This document shows, one piece after another, positions 26,020 to 34,013 of a DNA stretch of 64,000 nucleotides; position 1 is the first letter of the stretch; each line of letters begins with the position of its first letter. The position numbers were made by a program, and so were the translations under genes. The stretch comes from Salinimicrobium marinum (GTDB lineage Bacteria; Bacteroidota; Bacteroidia; Flavobacteriales; Flavobacteriaceae): NCBI RefSeq assembly GCF_014651535.1, contig NZ_BMXB01000003.1, positions 1-64,000 on the forward strand, in the 5' to 3' direction. Below the pieces are notes generated by a model. It was given only the letters and a program-made list of their open reading frames with translations. It searched no databases and had not been told where the DNA came from.

Positions 26020-26658
26020 GTGAAAAGAATACTGTTTTTTCTCAGCGTCATTTTTGTTGTTACTCTATCCTACCTGATTCCCTCATCGGAATTCATGCTG
26101 TTGGTCTTAATAGCGCTAGCTCTTTTATTTCTGCTGGTCTGCGGATTCATTTTAATTTTTAAAAATATTAATAGAAGGTATTTTAAAATTCCGCTTTTAA
26201 TTATAGGTATTTGTTTTCTTGGAGTTGTAGTTTCCCTGTTTCGGCCTTATGAAAAAAGTGCAGTAATGACTTCGGGGAGCTTAGGTAAAAAACTACAATA
26301 CGCTTATGAAACTGATCAAAACGATCGTAAGCAACTAAGGTCATTCATTGGACTATTCAGTAAATTAAATGAGAGAGACGATAAAAGACTGACCCAGGTA
26401 AAAGAACTATCCCAAGACAGGAAGTTACTAAAGCCAATGGATAAGTTCTATGCAGCATTTATATATCACCACAGTGATAACAGTACTGATTATGAAACCG
26501 CATCCAAATTATCAGCTCAGGCTGCAGAAAGTGAGAAATTGCAAGATCATTACCAGGTTCAGTGGTTAAAAAAGGCGGCTTATGACAGGTATATGGTATC
26601 GTTAGGGAAACCTGAAAAATATAATACCCAAAATAGCTTTGGTATTAAGGTGGAGTGA
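26020..26658 (+). CDS. Membrane protein with a helical cytoplasmic or periplasmic domain
   Basis: 212 aa from a GTG. Three hydrophobic helices (about 4-20, 26-48, 58-75) are followed by a soluble helical domain. Near its end are AYDRYMVSLGKPEKYNTQ, a pattern like the DUF6624 C-terminus (DRy...GkpQ.YgTQ). It stands alone between the two AraC/STAS modules on the opposite strand and may be controlled by module 1, whose promoter region it faces. No function assigned. Confidence 0.6.
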   Translation: MKRILFFLSVIFVVTLSYLIPSSEFMLLVLIALALLFLLVCGFILIFKNINRRYFKIPLLIIGICFLGVVVSLFRPYEKSAVMTSGSLGKKLQYAYETDQNDRKQLRSFIGLFSKLNERDDKRLTQVKELSQDRKLLKPMDKFYAAFIYHHSDNSTDYETASKLSAQAAESEKLQDHYQVQWLKKAAYDRYMVSLGKPEKYNTQNSFGIKVE

Positions 26659-26709
26659 TTTCCTGAGTGACTTTTTTTTTCGTAATACTAATCTGCATTG
26701 TTTAGGTAA

Positions 26710-27633
26710 CTAACGAAGATGAGATGGTTTTACTCCAAATCTCTTCTTGAATTTTCGAGAGAAATGTGAGGCACTTTTAAAACCGCAATCCAGAGAAATT
26801 TGTTTTATGGATTGTTCTGTATTTGTCAAAAGCATTACGGCTTTTTCAAATCTTTTTTCACGGTGAAAATTGTATACTGTATCTCCATAAATAGCTTTAA
26901 ATCCTCTACGCAGCTTGGATTCACTGGCACCGATTTCCTGAGCCATAGCCTTAAATTTCGGCAATGGCTTGTCAAGATTTTCCAGGATTTTCAGATATAG
27001 CTTCTGAATGATTTTTCTATAGGATTCCAGTCGTAATGCTTTACTACCTCCTTTTTTAAAGTCCTCAGTAGATTTCATGGAATTCTTTAGGATTTCCTCT
27101 AATTCCTGATTCCTATAGACAATTTTAAAAGCTGTAACCAGTATTCTCTCCAGTTCTGGAAATAGAGTGATTTTCTGGAAGGAGCATTCCGCAGCTACTA
27201 TCAGGGAATTAGGAGCTTTAAATTCAAGGGACAGCCTCTTGTGGTCACCAGAATCAAGGCCGTTCAATTTTTGGATTTCCCTAATAAAATTTTTTTTACT
27301 CTCTTTTGCAAGAAAAGCTGTGAAATCATGTTTGAACAGCTGGGAAGAATCAATTTCAAAAAAAGAAAGTACCTGAGGGCTTGCTCCTAACACCTGAAAA
27401 TCCTCATCCAGTATCCATGAGGCCTGAACCAGATATTTTGCACTTTCTTCGGGATTGATCTGATGAAAAAGACTTTTTAGTTCTTCAGTCATCATGTTTA
27501 AAAGTGCAATAATTGTTTCTCCTTCATCCTGCCGGTCTTTAGGTTCCAGACGATAAGAAAAGTTGCCTGCAGCAATTTCAAAAATTAGTTGCTTCATCTC
27601 ATTGAGACGATGAAAGTTTCCTGACCATTCCAT
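26710..27633 (-). CDS. HAMP-like/AraC-family transcriptional regulator (module 2)
   Basis: 307 aa, paralogous to 24462-25376. The HAMP-like N-terminus (IFEIAAGNFSYRLEPKDRQD, then EGETIIALLNMMTEEL), a PAS-like centre (SWILDEDFQVLGASPQVLSF) and the AraC domain at the C-terminus (QEIGASESKLRRGFKAIYGD; SIKQISLDCGFKSASHFSRK, then FKKRFGVKPSHLR) keep the same order. It follows the STAS-like gene at 27679 by 45 bp. It is divergent from the oxoamine synthase gene, and direct repeats in that interval could be its binding site. Confidence 0.88.
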   Translation of the reverse strand: MEWSGNFHRLNEMKQLIFEIAAGNFSYRLEPKDRQDEGETIIALLNMMTEELKSLFHQINPEESAKYLVQASWILDEDFQVLGASPQVLSFFEIDSSQLFKHDFTAFLAKESKKNFIREIQKLNGLDSGDHKRLSLEFKAPNSLIVAAECSFQKITLFPELERILVTAFKIVYRNQELEEILKNSMKSTEDFKKGGSKALRLESYRKIIQKLYLKILENLDKPLPKFKAMAQEIGASESKLRRGFKAIYGDTVYNFHREKRFEKAVMLLTNTEQSIKQISLDCGFKSASHFSRKFKKRFGVKPSHLR

Positions 27634-27678
27634 ACATCAATATTTTAATCGTTCATTGAAGGCGGCAGAAATCCTGGT

Positions 27679-28053
27679 CTATTTTATTTTGTATTTTTCC
27701 AGGAAACTGAGTGCTTCAGTTTTTGTTGTAAATATTTGTGTAGGGATAACAGGTTTACTTGTTCTTAGGTAGAGATAAATTGTTGCTTCAGAAAATGGAG
27801 GTTCAACCAAAAAAGCTACTGCTTTGGTAAGGATGGAGCCTTCCCTGGCTAAATAATCCCGAGCGATTTTTTCAGAATCTTTAACCATTCTTAAATCACA
27901 CAAAACCGGATAGGAAATTTCATTCTGGAGCTTTAATCGATCCATAACGATTTTCTTGGCCGTATCCAGTTGAAGGATTGTTTGAGGCTTATAAATAAAA
28001 TACAAAATGCCTTCACTAATCCAGAGTTTTGCATATTCATTTTCAATGGTCAT
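27679..28053 (-). CDS. STAS-like small protein (module 2)
   Basis: 124 aa, paralogue of 25400-25771: EYAKLWISEGILYFIYKP, ARDYLAREGSILTKAVAFLV and FTTKTEALSFLEKY align with the equivalents in module 1. It heads a transcript with the AraC regulator downstream. The divergent start of the oxoamine synthase gene is 250 bp away. Role inferred as a regulatory partner. Confidence 0.7.
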   Translation of the reverse strand: MTIENEYAKLWISEGILYFIYKPQTILQLDTAKKIVMDRLKLQNEISYPVLCDLRMVKDSEKIARDYLAREGSILTKAVAFLVEPPFSEATIYLYLRTSKPVIPTQIFTTKTEALSFLEKYKIK

Positions 28054-28170
28054 AACTTACTGAGTATTATGCTACTAATGTAGGAAAAAAATTATTCAAA
28101 AAAAGATCATTTTAAAATTCAGAAAATCCTTCTCACTTCATATCCATGGAATTTGGGGCTATTCGAGGCA

Positions 28171-28201
28171 ATTTGACTGTAAATGTCAATTATTTGACTG
28201 T
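28171..28201. promoter_or_regulatory. Candidate AraC operator: two direct repeats spaced 21 bp
   Basis: ATTTGACTGT occurs at 28171-28180 and again exactly at 28192-28201, a centre-to-centre spacing of 21 bp (two helical turns), on one DNA face. This is the classic layout for AraC-family half-sites. It lies between the divergent STAS/AraC module 2 and the oxoamine synthase gene. A single similar site, ATTTGATTGT, lies at 25782-25791, upstream of module 1. Confidence 0.6.
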
Positions 28202-28303
28202 GACAGTTTTTTTTTTGTTCTGTAGGAGTGCGACAATCTTTTCTTCAATTTCTTTTTTTAGCTTGTAGGTATCTATTAGTTAAGGATTTAAAAACAATTC
28301 ATT

Positions 28304-30727
28304 ATGGCAAAAATCAAACACAATAATTTTCTGGATACAGTGGATGAAGTTATTTCAAATGCAACAGATGCAGGAGTAATTCATTTAGATGCCGAAGGAG
28401 ATCATCTGAGTGGAAGAAAAATAAGAGTAAGGGGAAAGGATTCCTTCCATTTTGGCACTACAGGGTACCTTGGGCTAGAGCAGGATATCCGCTTAAAGAA
28501 AGCTGCCGTTGATGCAATCCTAAAATATGGCACCCAGTTCCCACTCTCTAAAACCTACATTTCCCATCCTCTTTATTCCCATCTGGAGGAGAAGATGGAA
28601 TCTATTTATAATCACCCTGTAATTATTACAAAAAACAGTACCCTCGGTCATATGGCGGTGATCCCTACAGCCGTAAGGGATGAAGACGCCGTAATATTAG
28701 ACCATCAGGTACACTGGAGTGTTCAGAATGCCGCGCAAATATTGAAAACAAGAGGGATTCCGGTTACACTCATCCGGCATAATAACCTTGAAATGTTGGA
28801 GACACGGATCAGGGAGTTTACAACCAAAGCAGAAAAGATATGGTATATGGCAGATGGGGTGTATTCAATGTATGGTGATTTTGCACCTATTAAAGAATTG
28901 ATGGGATTATGCAAAAAGTATCCGCAGCTGCATTTGTATTTTGATGATGTACATGGGATGAGTTGGAAGGGGCGAAACGGGGCTGGCTACGTAATGAGCG
29001 TATTGGAAGAGCTTCCTGCGAATGTAGTTTTAGTAGGAACATTAAGTAAGACATTTGGAGCGAGTGGGGCAGTGGTGGCTTGTACTAACAATTCCTTGTT
29101 CAGGAAAATAAAAAACTTTGGAGGTCCCCTGACCTTTTCGGCACAACTGGAACCGGCATCCGTAGCAGCTGCCATTGCTTCGGCTGATATTCATCTTTCC
29201 GAAGAAATTTATAGTTTACAGGATGATCTCCGGGAGAAAATTGAATACTTCAATAGACTTCTGTCACAAACTGAACTACCACTTATATCAAAAAATGATT
29301 CTCCGGTTTTTTACATAGGTACAGGTTTACCGGCTACAGGGTATAATCTTGTCAATAGGTTAATGAAGGAAGGTTTTTTTGTCAATTTAGGTTTGTATCC
29401 TGCAGTCCCTGGTAAAAATACCGGGGTAAGAATTACAATTTCACGACACAACCACCTGGAGGATATCCTAGCTCTCACCGAGGCTATGAAATATCATTGC
29501 CCATTAGCCTTAGGGGAGACAGACAATAACTTGGACAGGATAGGAAAGGCGTTTCGAATAGAGACTGCAGCCTCAATCAAGACCGGAAGGGAGTTGGGTT
29601 CTTTAAAACTGCAGTATGAGCAAACAATAAAGGGCATACCTAAAGAAGAATGGAATAGTTTAATGGGAGGAAAAGGTACCTTTAATTGGGAAGGTCAGCT
29701 TTTCCTCGAACAGGCTATGGCCGGAAGCACGAAGCGAGAACATCAATGGTTATTTCACTATTTTATGGTGAAGGATGGAGATCAACATCCAGTCCTGGCG
29801 GCATTCCTAAGCAATTCGTTGTGGAAAGACGATATGACCGCACCCGCATCCGTATCAAAAAAGCTGGAAGAAATAAGAAAGGAGCAACCGTATCATATGA
29901 CCTCTCATGTCCTCTCCCTGGGGTCTACCTTTACCGAGGGGGAGCATCTGTATATTGACAGAAAACATCCAAAATGGAAAGAAGCATTAAAATTGCTGTT
30001 GCATGAAATCGAAAAATTATCAGATAATTTAAAGACCGAAATGATCGTCTTACGAGATTTCAAAGAAGATAATGAACTTGCAAGGATTTTCAATGATGAA
30101 GGCTTTATTCCAATGGAGATGCCCGAAGCTTGCATCCTTGAGAATATGAATTGGAAAGATGAAGACGAGTATATGGAGAAACTAAGTGCCAGGTCCAGGA
30201 GGCACTTTAGGAAAGAAGTTTTATCCTTTGAAAATAAGTTTGAAGTAGAAATACTTAAAAAACCTACCGATTATGAAATCGACCATTTTTATCAGCTATA
30301 CCACAGAGTGAAGCAGAACAATTATGGAATTAACACCTTTGCTTATCCAAAGGAATTATTTTCAGCTATGGCAGATGATGTCAATTGGGAATTTATAGTA
30401 TTAAAATTAAAGCCATCATTTTATGAAGGCCCAGAGCCTTTAACCGTGGGAGTCATGTTTTGTTATAAGAATTCAGATATTACTTATGTGCCTTCTCTGA
30501 TTGGAATAGATTATACTTATGCAACAGACTTCCAGGTGTACAGGCAACTTTTATATCAAACTATCAAGCGTGCAAAAGAGCTAGGTTTTCAAAGAATTGA
30601 TTTTGGATTGAGCGCCTCCTTCGAAAAGCGGAAACTGGGGGCTACTATAATTAAGAAATTCGCTTATATCCAGGTGGAAGATAATTTTAAGATGGAAAGT
30701 CTGGGAATGATGAGGAACGAATCCTGA
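28304..30727 (+). CDS. Alpha-oxoamine synthase fused to a GNAT/FemX-like acyltransferase
   Basis: 807 aa. Residues about 25-400 form a fold-type I PLP enzyme of the oxoamine synthase group (BioF/KBL/SPT/CqsA). HFGTTGYLGL is at 49-58, YFDDVHG (Asp for PLP nitrogen, His nearby) at 212-218 and the Schiff-base Lys at 249 in VGTLSKTFGASGA. Such enzymes condense an acyl-CoA or acyl-ACP with an amino acid. Residues about 430-800 look like a GNAT/FemX-type domain (SARSRRHFRKEV, TVGVMFCYKN, RQLLYQTIKRAKELGFQRID). A fusion of these two activities is uncommon and could make an N-acylated amino-ketone, lipid or signal. It is divergent from regulator module 2 and precedes rteC. Substrates are unknown. Confidence 0.85.
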   Translation: MAKIKHNNFLDTVDEVISNATDAGVIHLDAEGDHLSGRKIRVRGKDSFHFGTTGYLGLEQDIRLKKAAVDAILKYGTQFPLSKTYISHPLYSHLEEKMESIYNHPVIITKNSTLGHMAVIPTAVRDEDAVILDHQVHWSVQNAAQILKTRGIPVTLIRHNNLEMLETRIREFTTKAEKIWYMADGVYSMYGDFAPIKELMGLCKKYPQLHLYFDDVHGMSWKGRNGAGYVMSVLEELPANVVLVGTLSKTFGASGAVVACTNNSLFRKIKNFGGPLTFSAQLEPASVAAAIASADIHLSEEIYSLQDDLREKIEYFNRLLSQTELPLISKNDSPVFYIGTGLPATGYNLVNRLMKEGFFVNLGLYPAVPGKNTGVRITISRHNHLEDILALTEAMKYHCPLALGETDNNLDRIGKAFRIETAASIKTGRELGSLKLQYEQTIKGIPKEEWNSLMGGKGTFNWEGQLFLEQAMAGSTKREHQWLFHYFMVKDGDQHPVLAAFLSNSLWKDDMTAPASVSKKLEEIRKEQPYHMTSHVLSLGSTFTEGEHLYIDRKHPKWKEALKLLLHEIEKLSDNLKTEMIVLRDFKEDNELARIFNDEGFIPMEMPEACILENMNWKDEDEYMEKLSARSRRHFRKEVLSFENKFEVEILKKPTDYEIDHFYQLYHRVKQNNYGINTFAYPKELFSAMADDVNWEFIVLKLKPSFYEGPEPLTVGVMFCYKNSDITYVPSLIGIDYTYATDFQVYRQLLYQTIKRAKELGFQRIDFGLSASFEKRKLGATIIKKFAYIQVEDNFKMESLGMMRNES

Positions 30728-30823
30728 GAACACCCGGAAGAGCTGTAAGTTATTTAAGGAATCTCCCTACAATCCTTCTAAACTAATTAAAATTTGAGAG
30801 TCCCTTTACCCTTTTATTATTTA

Positions 30824-31678
30824 ATGATTCAAGGTAACAATGAGATGTTTGATGATGTAATCCATAGCTTTCATAAAGCATTGAGCACTAAAATTCTGGA
30901 CATCCCCGATTCTCTAAAAAAAGCGGATGCGGGTATAGATTTGTGTAATAATACCTTGTCACAATTAAAGGAACTAATTGAAAAAGAAGATTTTGAAAAT
31001 GTTCCTGATGAAATAGAATTCTTTAAAAACATAAAGCCCTGTCCCATGAGCTACCTGATTTATTTTACAGAAGTCAGGTCTTGCGAATTGAGGAAACCTA
31101 TAGCCGGTGATAATTTCCAATTGAGGTTCTTCGAGAAGGAATTACGAAAAATCAATAAATTCTTCCACAAGAACAATGATTTTGTTCATTACATGGAGCA
31201 GGGGCATTCCTATATGGATCATCAATTATTTACCCGGAACCACCGCAAGAATTTTCCATTTACTCCTATGATCAATTATTATCAGTACCCCGAATTTTCC
31301 ACTTCCCATGATATGTTGTGGTCGAAGGTTCAGGCTATGTACAGGTTCATCCATTATGTCAGAGAGTCTATGCAGGAGTTAAGGTCAGGTCAAAAAGAAA
31401 TATTTAAAGAGAAAAAACATAAAGTTGTGGTTTGGTCAGGTTCAAAGACTGCCCTTGTGGAACTTATTTATGCTTTACACGCTACAGGGGATCTAAACTA
31501 TGGCACAGCAGATCTAAATGCATTGATTTCCTCTTTTGAAGATTTCTTCAACATTCGACTGGACAACTTCTACAAAACCTTTTCTGAAATCAAAGCCCGC
31601 AAAGGGAACAGGACAAAATATCTCCAAAATCTTATACTAAACCTGGAGGCAAAAATGGCCAGAGATGACGAAGAATAA
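30824..31678 (+). CDS. rteC: RteC-family ICE regulator
   Basis: 284 aa from the ATG at 30824; another ATG at 30845 (MFDDVIHSF) is equally plausible, and a TTG at 30794 less so. The central HYMEQGHSYMDHQLFTRNH, KVVVWSGSKTALVELIYALH and TADLNALISSFEDFFNIRLD are typical of RteC. In CTnDOT this family activates excision genes of the conjugative transposon. Its presence supports an ICE. Palindromes right after the stop codon (31678 and 31804) could be its targets or those of a partner. It is encoded 96 bp after the oxoamine synthase fusion on the same strand. Confidence 0.88.
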   Translation: MIQGNNEMFDDVIHSFHKALSTKILDIPDSLKKADAGIDLCNNTLSQLKELIEKEDFENVPDEIEFFKNIKPCPMSYLIYFTEVRSCELRKPIAGDNFQLRFFEKELRKINKFFHKNNDFVHYMEQGHSYMDHQLFTRNHRKNFPFTPMINYYQYPEFSTSHDMLWSKVQAMYRFIHYVRESMQELRSGQKEIFKEKKHKVVVWSGSKTALVELIYALHATGDLNYGTADLNALISSFEDFFNIRLDNFYKTFSEIKARKGNRTKYLQNLILNLEAKMARDDEE

Positions 31679-31696
31679 TTTTCGTCCTACGAAAAT
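31678..31696. promoter_or_regulatory. Palindrome ATTTTCGT-CCT-ACGAAAAT
   Basis: Perfect 8 bp arms with a 3 bp centre, beginning on the last base of the rteC stop. Its core TTCGTCCTACGAA recurs as TTCGTACTACGAA at 31804-31816 and, because of the target duplication, near 32696-32708. Without a T-run it looks more like an operator than a terminator. Confidence 0.5.
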
Positions 31697-31760
31697 GAGC
31701 ATCGAAAAAATTGTCACTCATCAGGCCCTTTTTACTAATATTGCAGCCGAAAATTACATT

Positions 31761-31833
31761 GAAAAAGGGACATTCAGCTAAAAATTTATGAGTGTTAAAT
31801 TTTTTCGTACTACGAAGCCTCTTGTGAATTCTT
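31761..31833 (+). repeat. 73 bp target duplication, left copy
   Basis: Identical to 32653-32725 over 73 bp. It begins GAAAAAGGGACATTCAGC and ends TTGTGAATTCTT, directly abutting the left end of the IS1634-like element. Confidence 0.9.
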
Positions 31834-32652
31834 CTGACTTCTACACTTTGTCACCCAAAATTCTCTGGGAAAATATTCATCAGTTGTTTTTGCCTTGGGT
31901 TGGTAACTAGAAGATGTTCTATTTCGGTCCCATCAGGCAACTTTGCGGTAATGCTGTAAATTGTTTTGGCTATTTCAATAGCCTTATTAGCGCTGATTTT
32001 AGCTTTCTTTTCCTTGAGTTGTCTATCTAGTTCTCTGTGTATTTTATAGGCAACAAAGGAGATGCAAATATGGACCTCAATGCGTCTTTGCAGTCGGGAA
32101 TGAAGCCTGTCCAAGTAACGATAAATTTGTTGTGAACTAATTTCAATCTCTTTGTAAAGAAAGAGGTATTCTGTGGTTTTAAGTTTGCTCACTGGCTGGA
32201 TAAGCCTGGAAAAGACTAAATATTTAAATAGAGAATCTTCTATTTTATTAAAGCCGATATCATTAAAAATGGCTCCTAATAACCGCTCGGTGCCAACTTC
32301 CTTATGAGAAGAAACAGCATTGAAAACAGCGTGGAAAACTGATTTTGTATCACTGAAATTTAAAACTTGTCGGCCCTGATAGTTCTGGATGTACTCTTTT
32401 CCCTTATTAACTAATTCCTCAATTACCTTGGGCTCTTGAGAGCTCCCAATAGTTTTCAATAACTTCGAGTCGCCATCAACCTCGCAATGATCTGAACACT
32501 GATAACACCACTTTTATTTTTCTTCTTTCGTACAAACATGTCTAAAAATAGTAAAATAAGTGCTGGGTCACCCAAAATTACAAATCAAAAAGACTTAAAT
32601 CACTAATATATAGTGTCTTATGCTTTTTGAAGCAGATTTATGTCGAAGTCAG
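31834..32652 (-). mobile_element. IS1634-family deletion derivative (819 bp)
   Basis: The ends CTGACTTCTACA (31834-31845) and, on the other strand, CTGACTTCGACA (32652-32641) are inverted repeats. The element lies between two identical 73 bp copies of target DNA. IS1634-type transposases are known for unusually long, variable target duplications, which fits. Full elements are nearly twice this length, so this is a shortened derivative that could only move with a transposase supplied in trans. Confidence 0.82.
31851..32459 (-). pseudogene. Internally deleted IS1634-family transposase
   Basis: 202 aa in one frame, compared with 500-600 aa for intact relatives. The N-terminal region (VLNFSDTKSVFHAVFNAVSS; QQIYRYLDRLHS) is joined directly to the C-terminal region (RRIEVHICISFVAYKIHREL; LLVTNPRQKQLMNIF). 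The conserved catalytic middle with the DDE residues is missing. Since the frame is kept, a stable short protein able to bind the ends without cutting is possible. Confidence 0.8.
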
Positions 32653-32725
32653 GAAAAAGGGACATTCAGCTAAAAATTTATGAGTGTTAAATTTTTTCGT
32701 ACTACGAAGCCTCTTGTGAATTCTT
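32653..32725 (+). repeat. 73 bp target duplication, right copy
   Basis: Identical partner of 31761-31833, immediately after the right end of the element. Confidence 0.9.
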
Positions 32726-32745
32726 CCGAATTAATTGCCACAAAT

Positions 32746-32803
32746 TAGCATAATGAATTACTAATCAGCACCAGGAAGTGCTACTAAAAAAATCATTATG
32801 CTA
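32746..32803. repeat. Inverted repeat enclosing a small hairpin
   Basis: The arms TAGCATAATG (32746-32755) and CATTATGCTA (32794-32803) are perfect, 38 nt apart. Between them lies a GCAC(6 nt)GTGC hairpin. It sits just before the interrupted regulator gene and could be an operator or part of an origin of transfer or replication. Confidence 0.5.
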
Positions 32804-33324
32804 CAATCGTTCTATATAGCAGTTTATTCCAATTCTGGAATTTACACCGTTTCCCCAGGTCTTTTTTATCAAATAGGGAAGAGGTGATACGAATGGGAAC
32901 GATAGGTTCAAAAGCCACGTATCATCGCTGCCTCAAAAATCTTCATTACTGGAAATACATTGTTTATCTGCCCTCTTTCAACCCTTAAAAAGGAATTCGG
33001 ATTAAGCTGCTAAAATTCAGTACAGGTTTAGAAACAGGTAGTATATAGACAAAGGTACCTTATACCAACACTATCAAACAAAAAACAAACAATAATAAAC
33101 AGGCTTGCACTCCGGAAATAAATGAAATAATAAAAATTTTTAAAAAAGAAAAATGTCGTGTAACGGAAGGAGAGAGGTTTTACAATTATTACCGCGGGGT
33201 GGGGTGGAAGATCAGTGGACAACATGTAATTACGAATTGGAAAACCATAGCTAAAAACTGGATTCTCCGTCTCAAAGAAGGACCTCCGGAAAAAATAAGA
33301 AAGCTGAGAAAAAAGATTATCTGA
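32788..33324 (+). pseudogene. Stop-interrupted ICE DNA-binding/replication-type regulator
   Basis: One frame of 179 codons has no start codon and is broken by a TAA (after LPSFNP) and a TAG (after GLETGSI, 33046-33048), with no frameshift. It reads YSSLFQFWNLHRFPRSFLSN, REEVIRMGTIGSKATYHRCL, KNLHYWKYIVYLPSFNP, then ACTPEINEIIKIFKKEKCRV, RFYNYYRGVGWKISGQHVIT and NWKTIAKNWILR. I recall the GSKATYHRCLK...HYWKYI pattern from flavobacterial phage and ICE genes that sit before a DnaC-like ATPase, and such a gene follows here (33346). It is probably inactive, though recent. Confidence 0.7.
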
Positions 33325-33345
33325 AAGTAACCAAAAACAAATGTT

Positions 33346-34002
33346 ATGATCAACCCTTGTGAAATAATGGAAGGAGATGTCACCTTTTCGTTGGGAAATC
33401 TCAAGAAAAAAGAGGTGCATTACGATTTCTCCAAAATTTTAATTTATCTCGATGCCAAAGGAAAAATTCTTTTTGGGAAAAAATTTAGGCTTCACGAGGA
33501 GGACAGGGAAACCCTCTTCAAGTTAAGTATTTATTTCATTCAGGATAAAGAAAAATGTGAAGCATTAGGAATAGATCCTCAAAAGGGGATTCTTTTAAAT
33601 GGACCTGTAGGATGTGGAAAATCGTCTTTAATGAAGCTTTTAAAATTCATAGTACCACATCATCGGCCGTATGAAGTCATGTCCACCCGCAATATTGCTT
33701 TTGCATTTAATCATTTAGGATTTAAAACCATTGAAGATTATGGCAATAGCGGTTATTTCTGTTTTGACGACCTGGGCATTGAACCAGAGGGGAGGTATAA
33801 CGCTAATGATTGTAATGTGATGGGGGAGATACTCCTGTCCCGTTACGAGCTCTTTCTTCGGCACAAAACAAAAACCCATGTAACAACAAATTTAAATTCA
33901 GATGAATTAGAGGATTGTTATGGAGCCAGGGTAAGGAGCAGGATGCGGCATTTATTCAATCTCATAGCATTTGCCCCCGATTCACGTGACAAAAGAAAAT
34001 AA
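33346..34002 (+). CDS. DnaC/IstB-like AAA+ ATPase of the ICE
   Basis: 218 aa. Walker A GPVGCGKSS (about 85-93) and Walker B YFCFDDLG (about 137-144) are intact, with a sensor-type THVTTNLNSDEL and an arginine-rich end (GARVRSRMRHLFN). This is the pattern of DnaC-type helicase loaders carried by mobile elements, which help start replication of the transferred strand. It starts 22 bp after the stop-interrupted regulator and 12 bp before the next gene, so it is part of one transcript. Confidence 0.82.
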   Translation: MINPCEIMEGDVTFSLGNLKKKEVHYDFSKILIYLDAKGKILFGKKFRLHEEDRETLFKLSIYFIQDKEKCEALGIDPQKGILLNGPVGCGKSSLMKLLKFIVPHHRPYEVMSTRNIAFAFNHLGFKTIEDYGNSGYFCFDDLGIEPEGRYNANDCNVMGEILLSRYELFLRHKTKTHVTTNLNSDELEDCYGARVRSRMRHLFNLIAFAPDSRDKRK

Positions 34003-34013
34003 AATATCAGATT

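Noticed and set aside
31761-32725. The 73 bp repeats as ICE attachment sites
   Set aside because: They abut inverted ends of an IS1634-like element exactly and enclose only that element, so target duplication is the simpler explanation.
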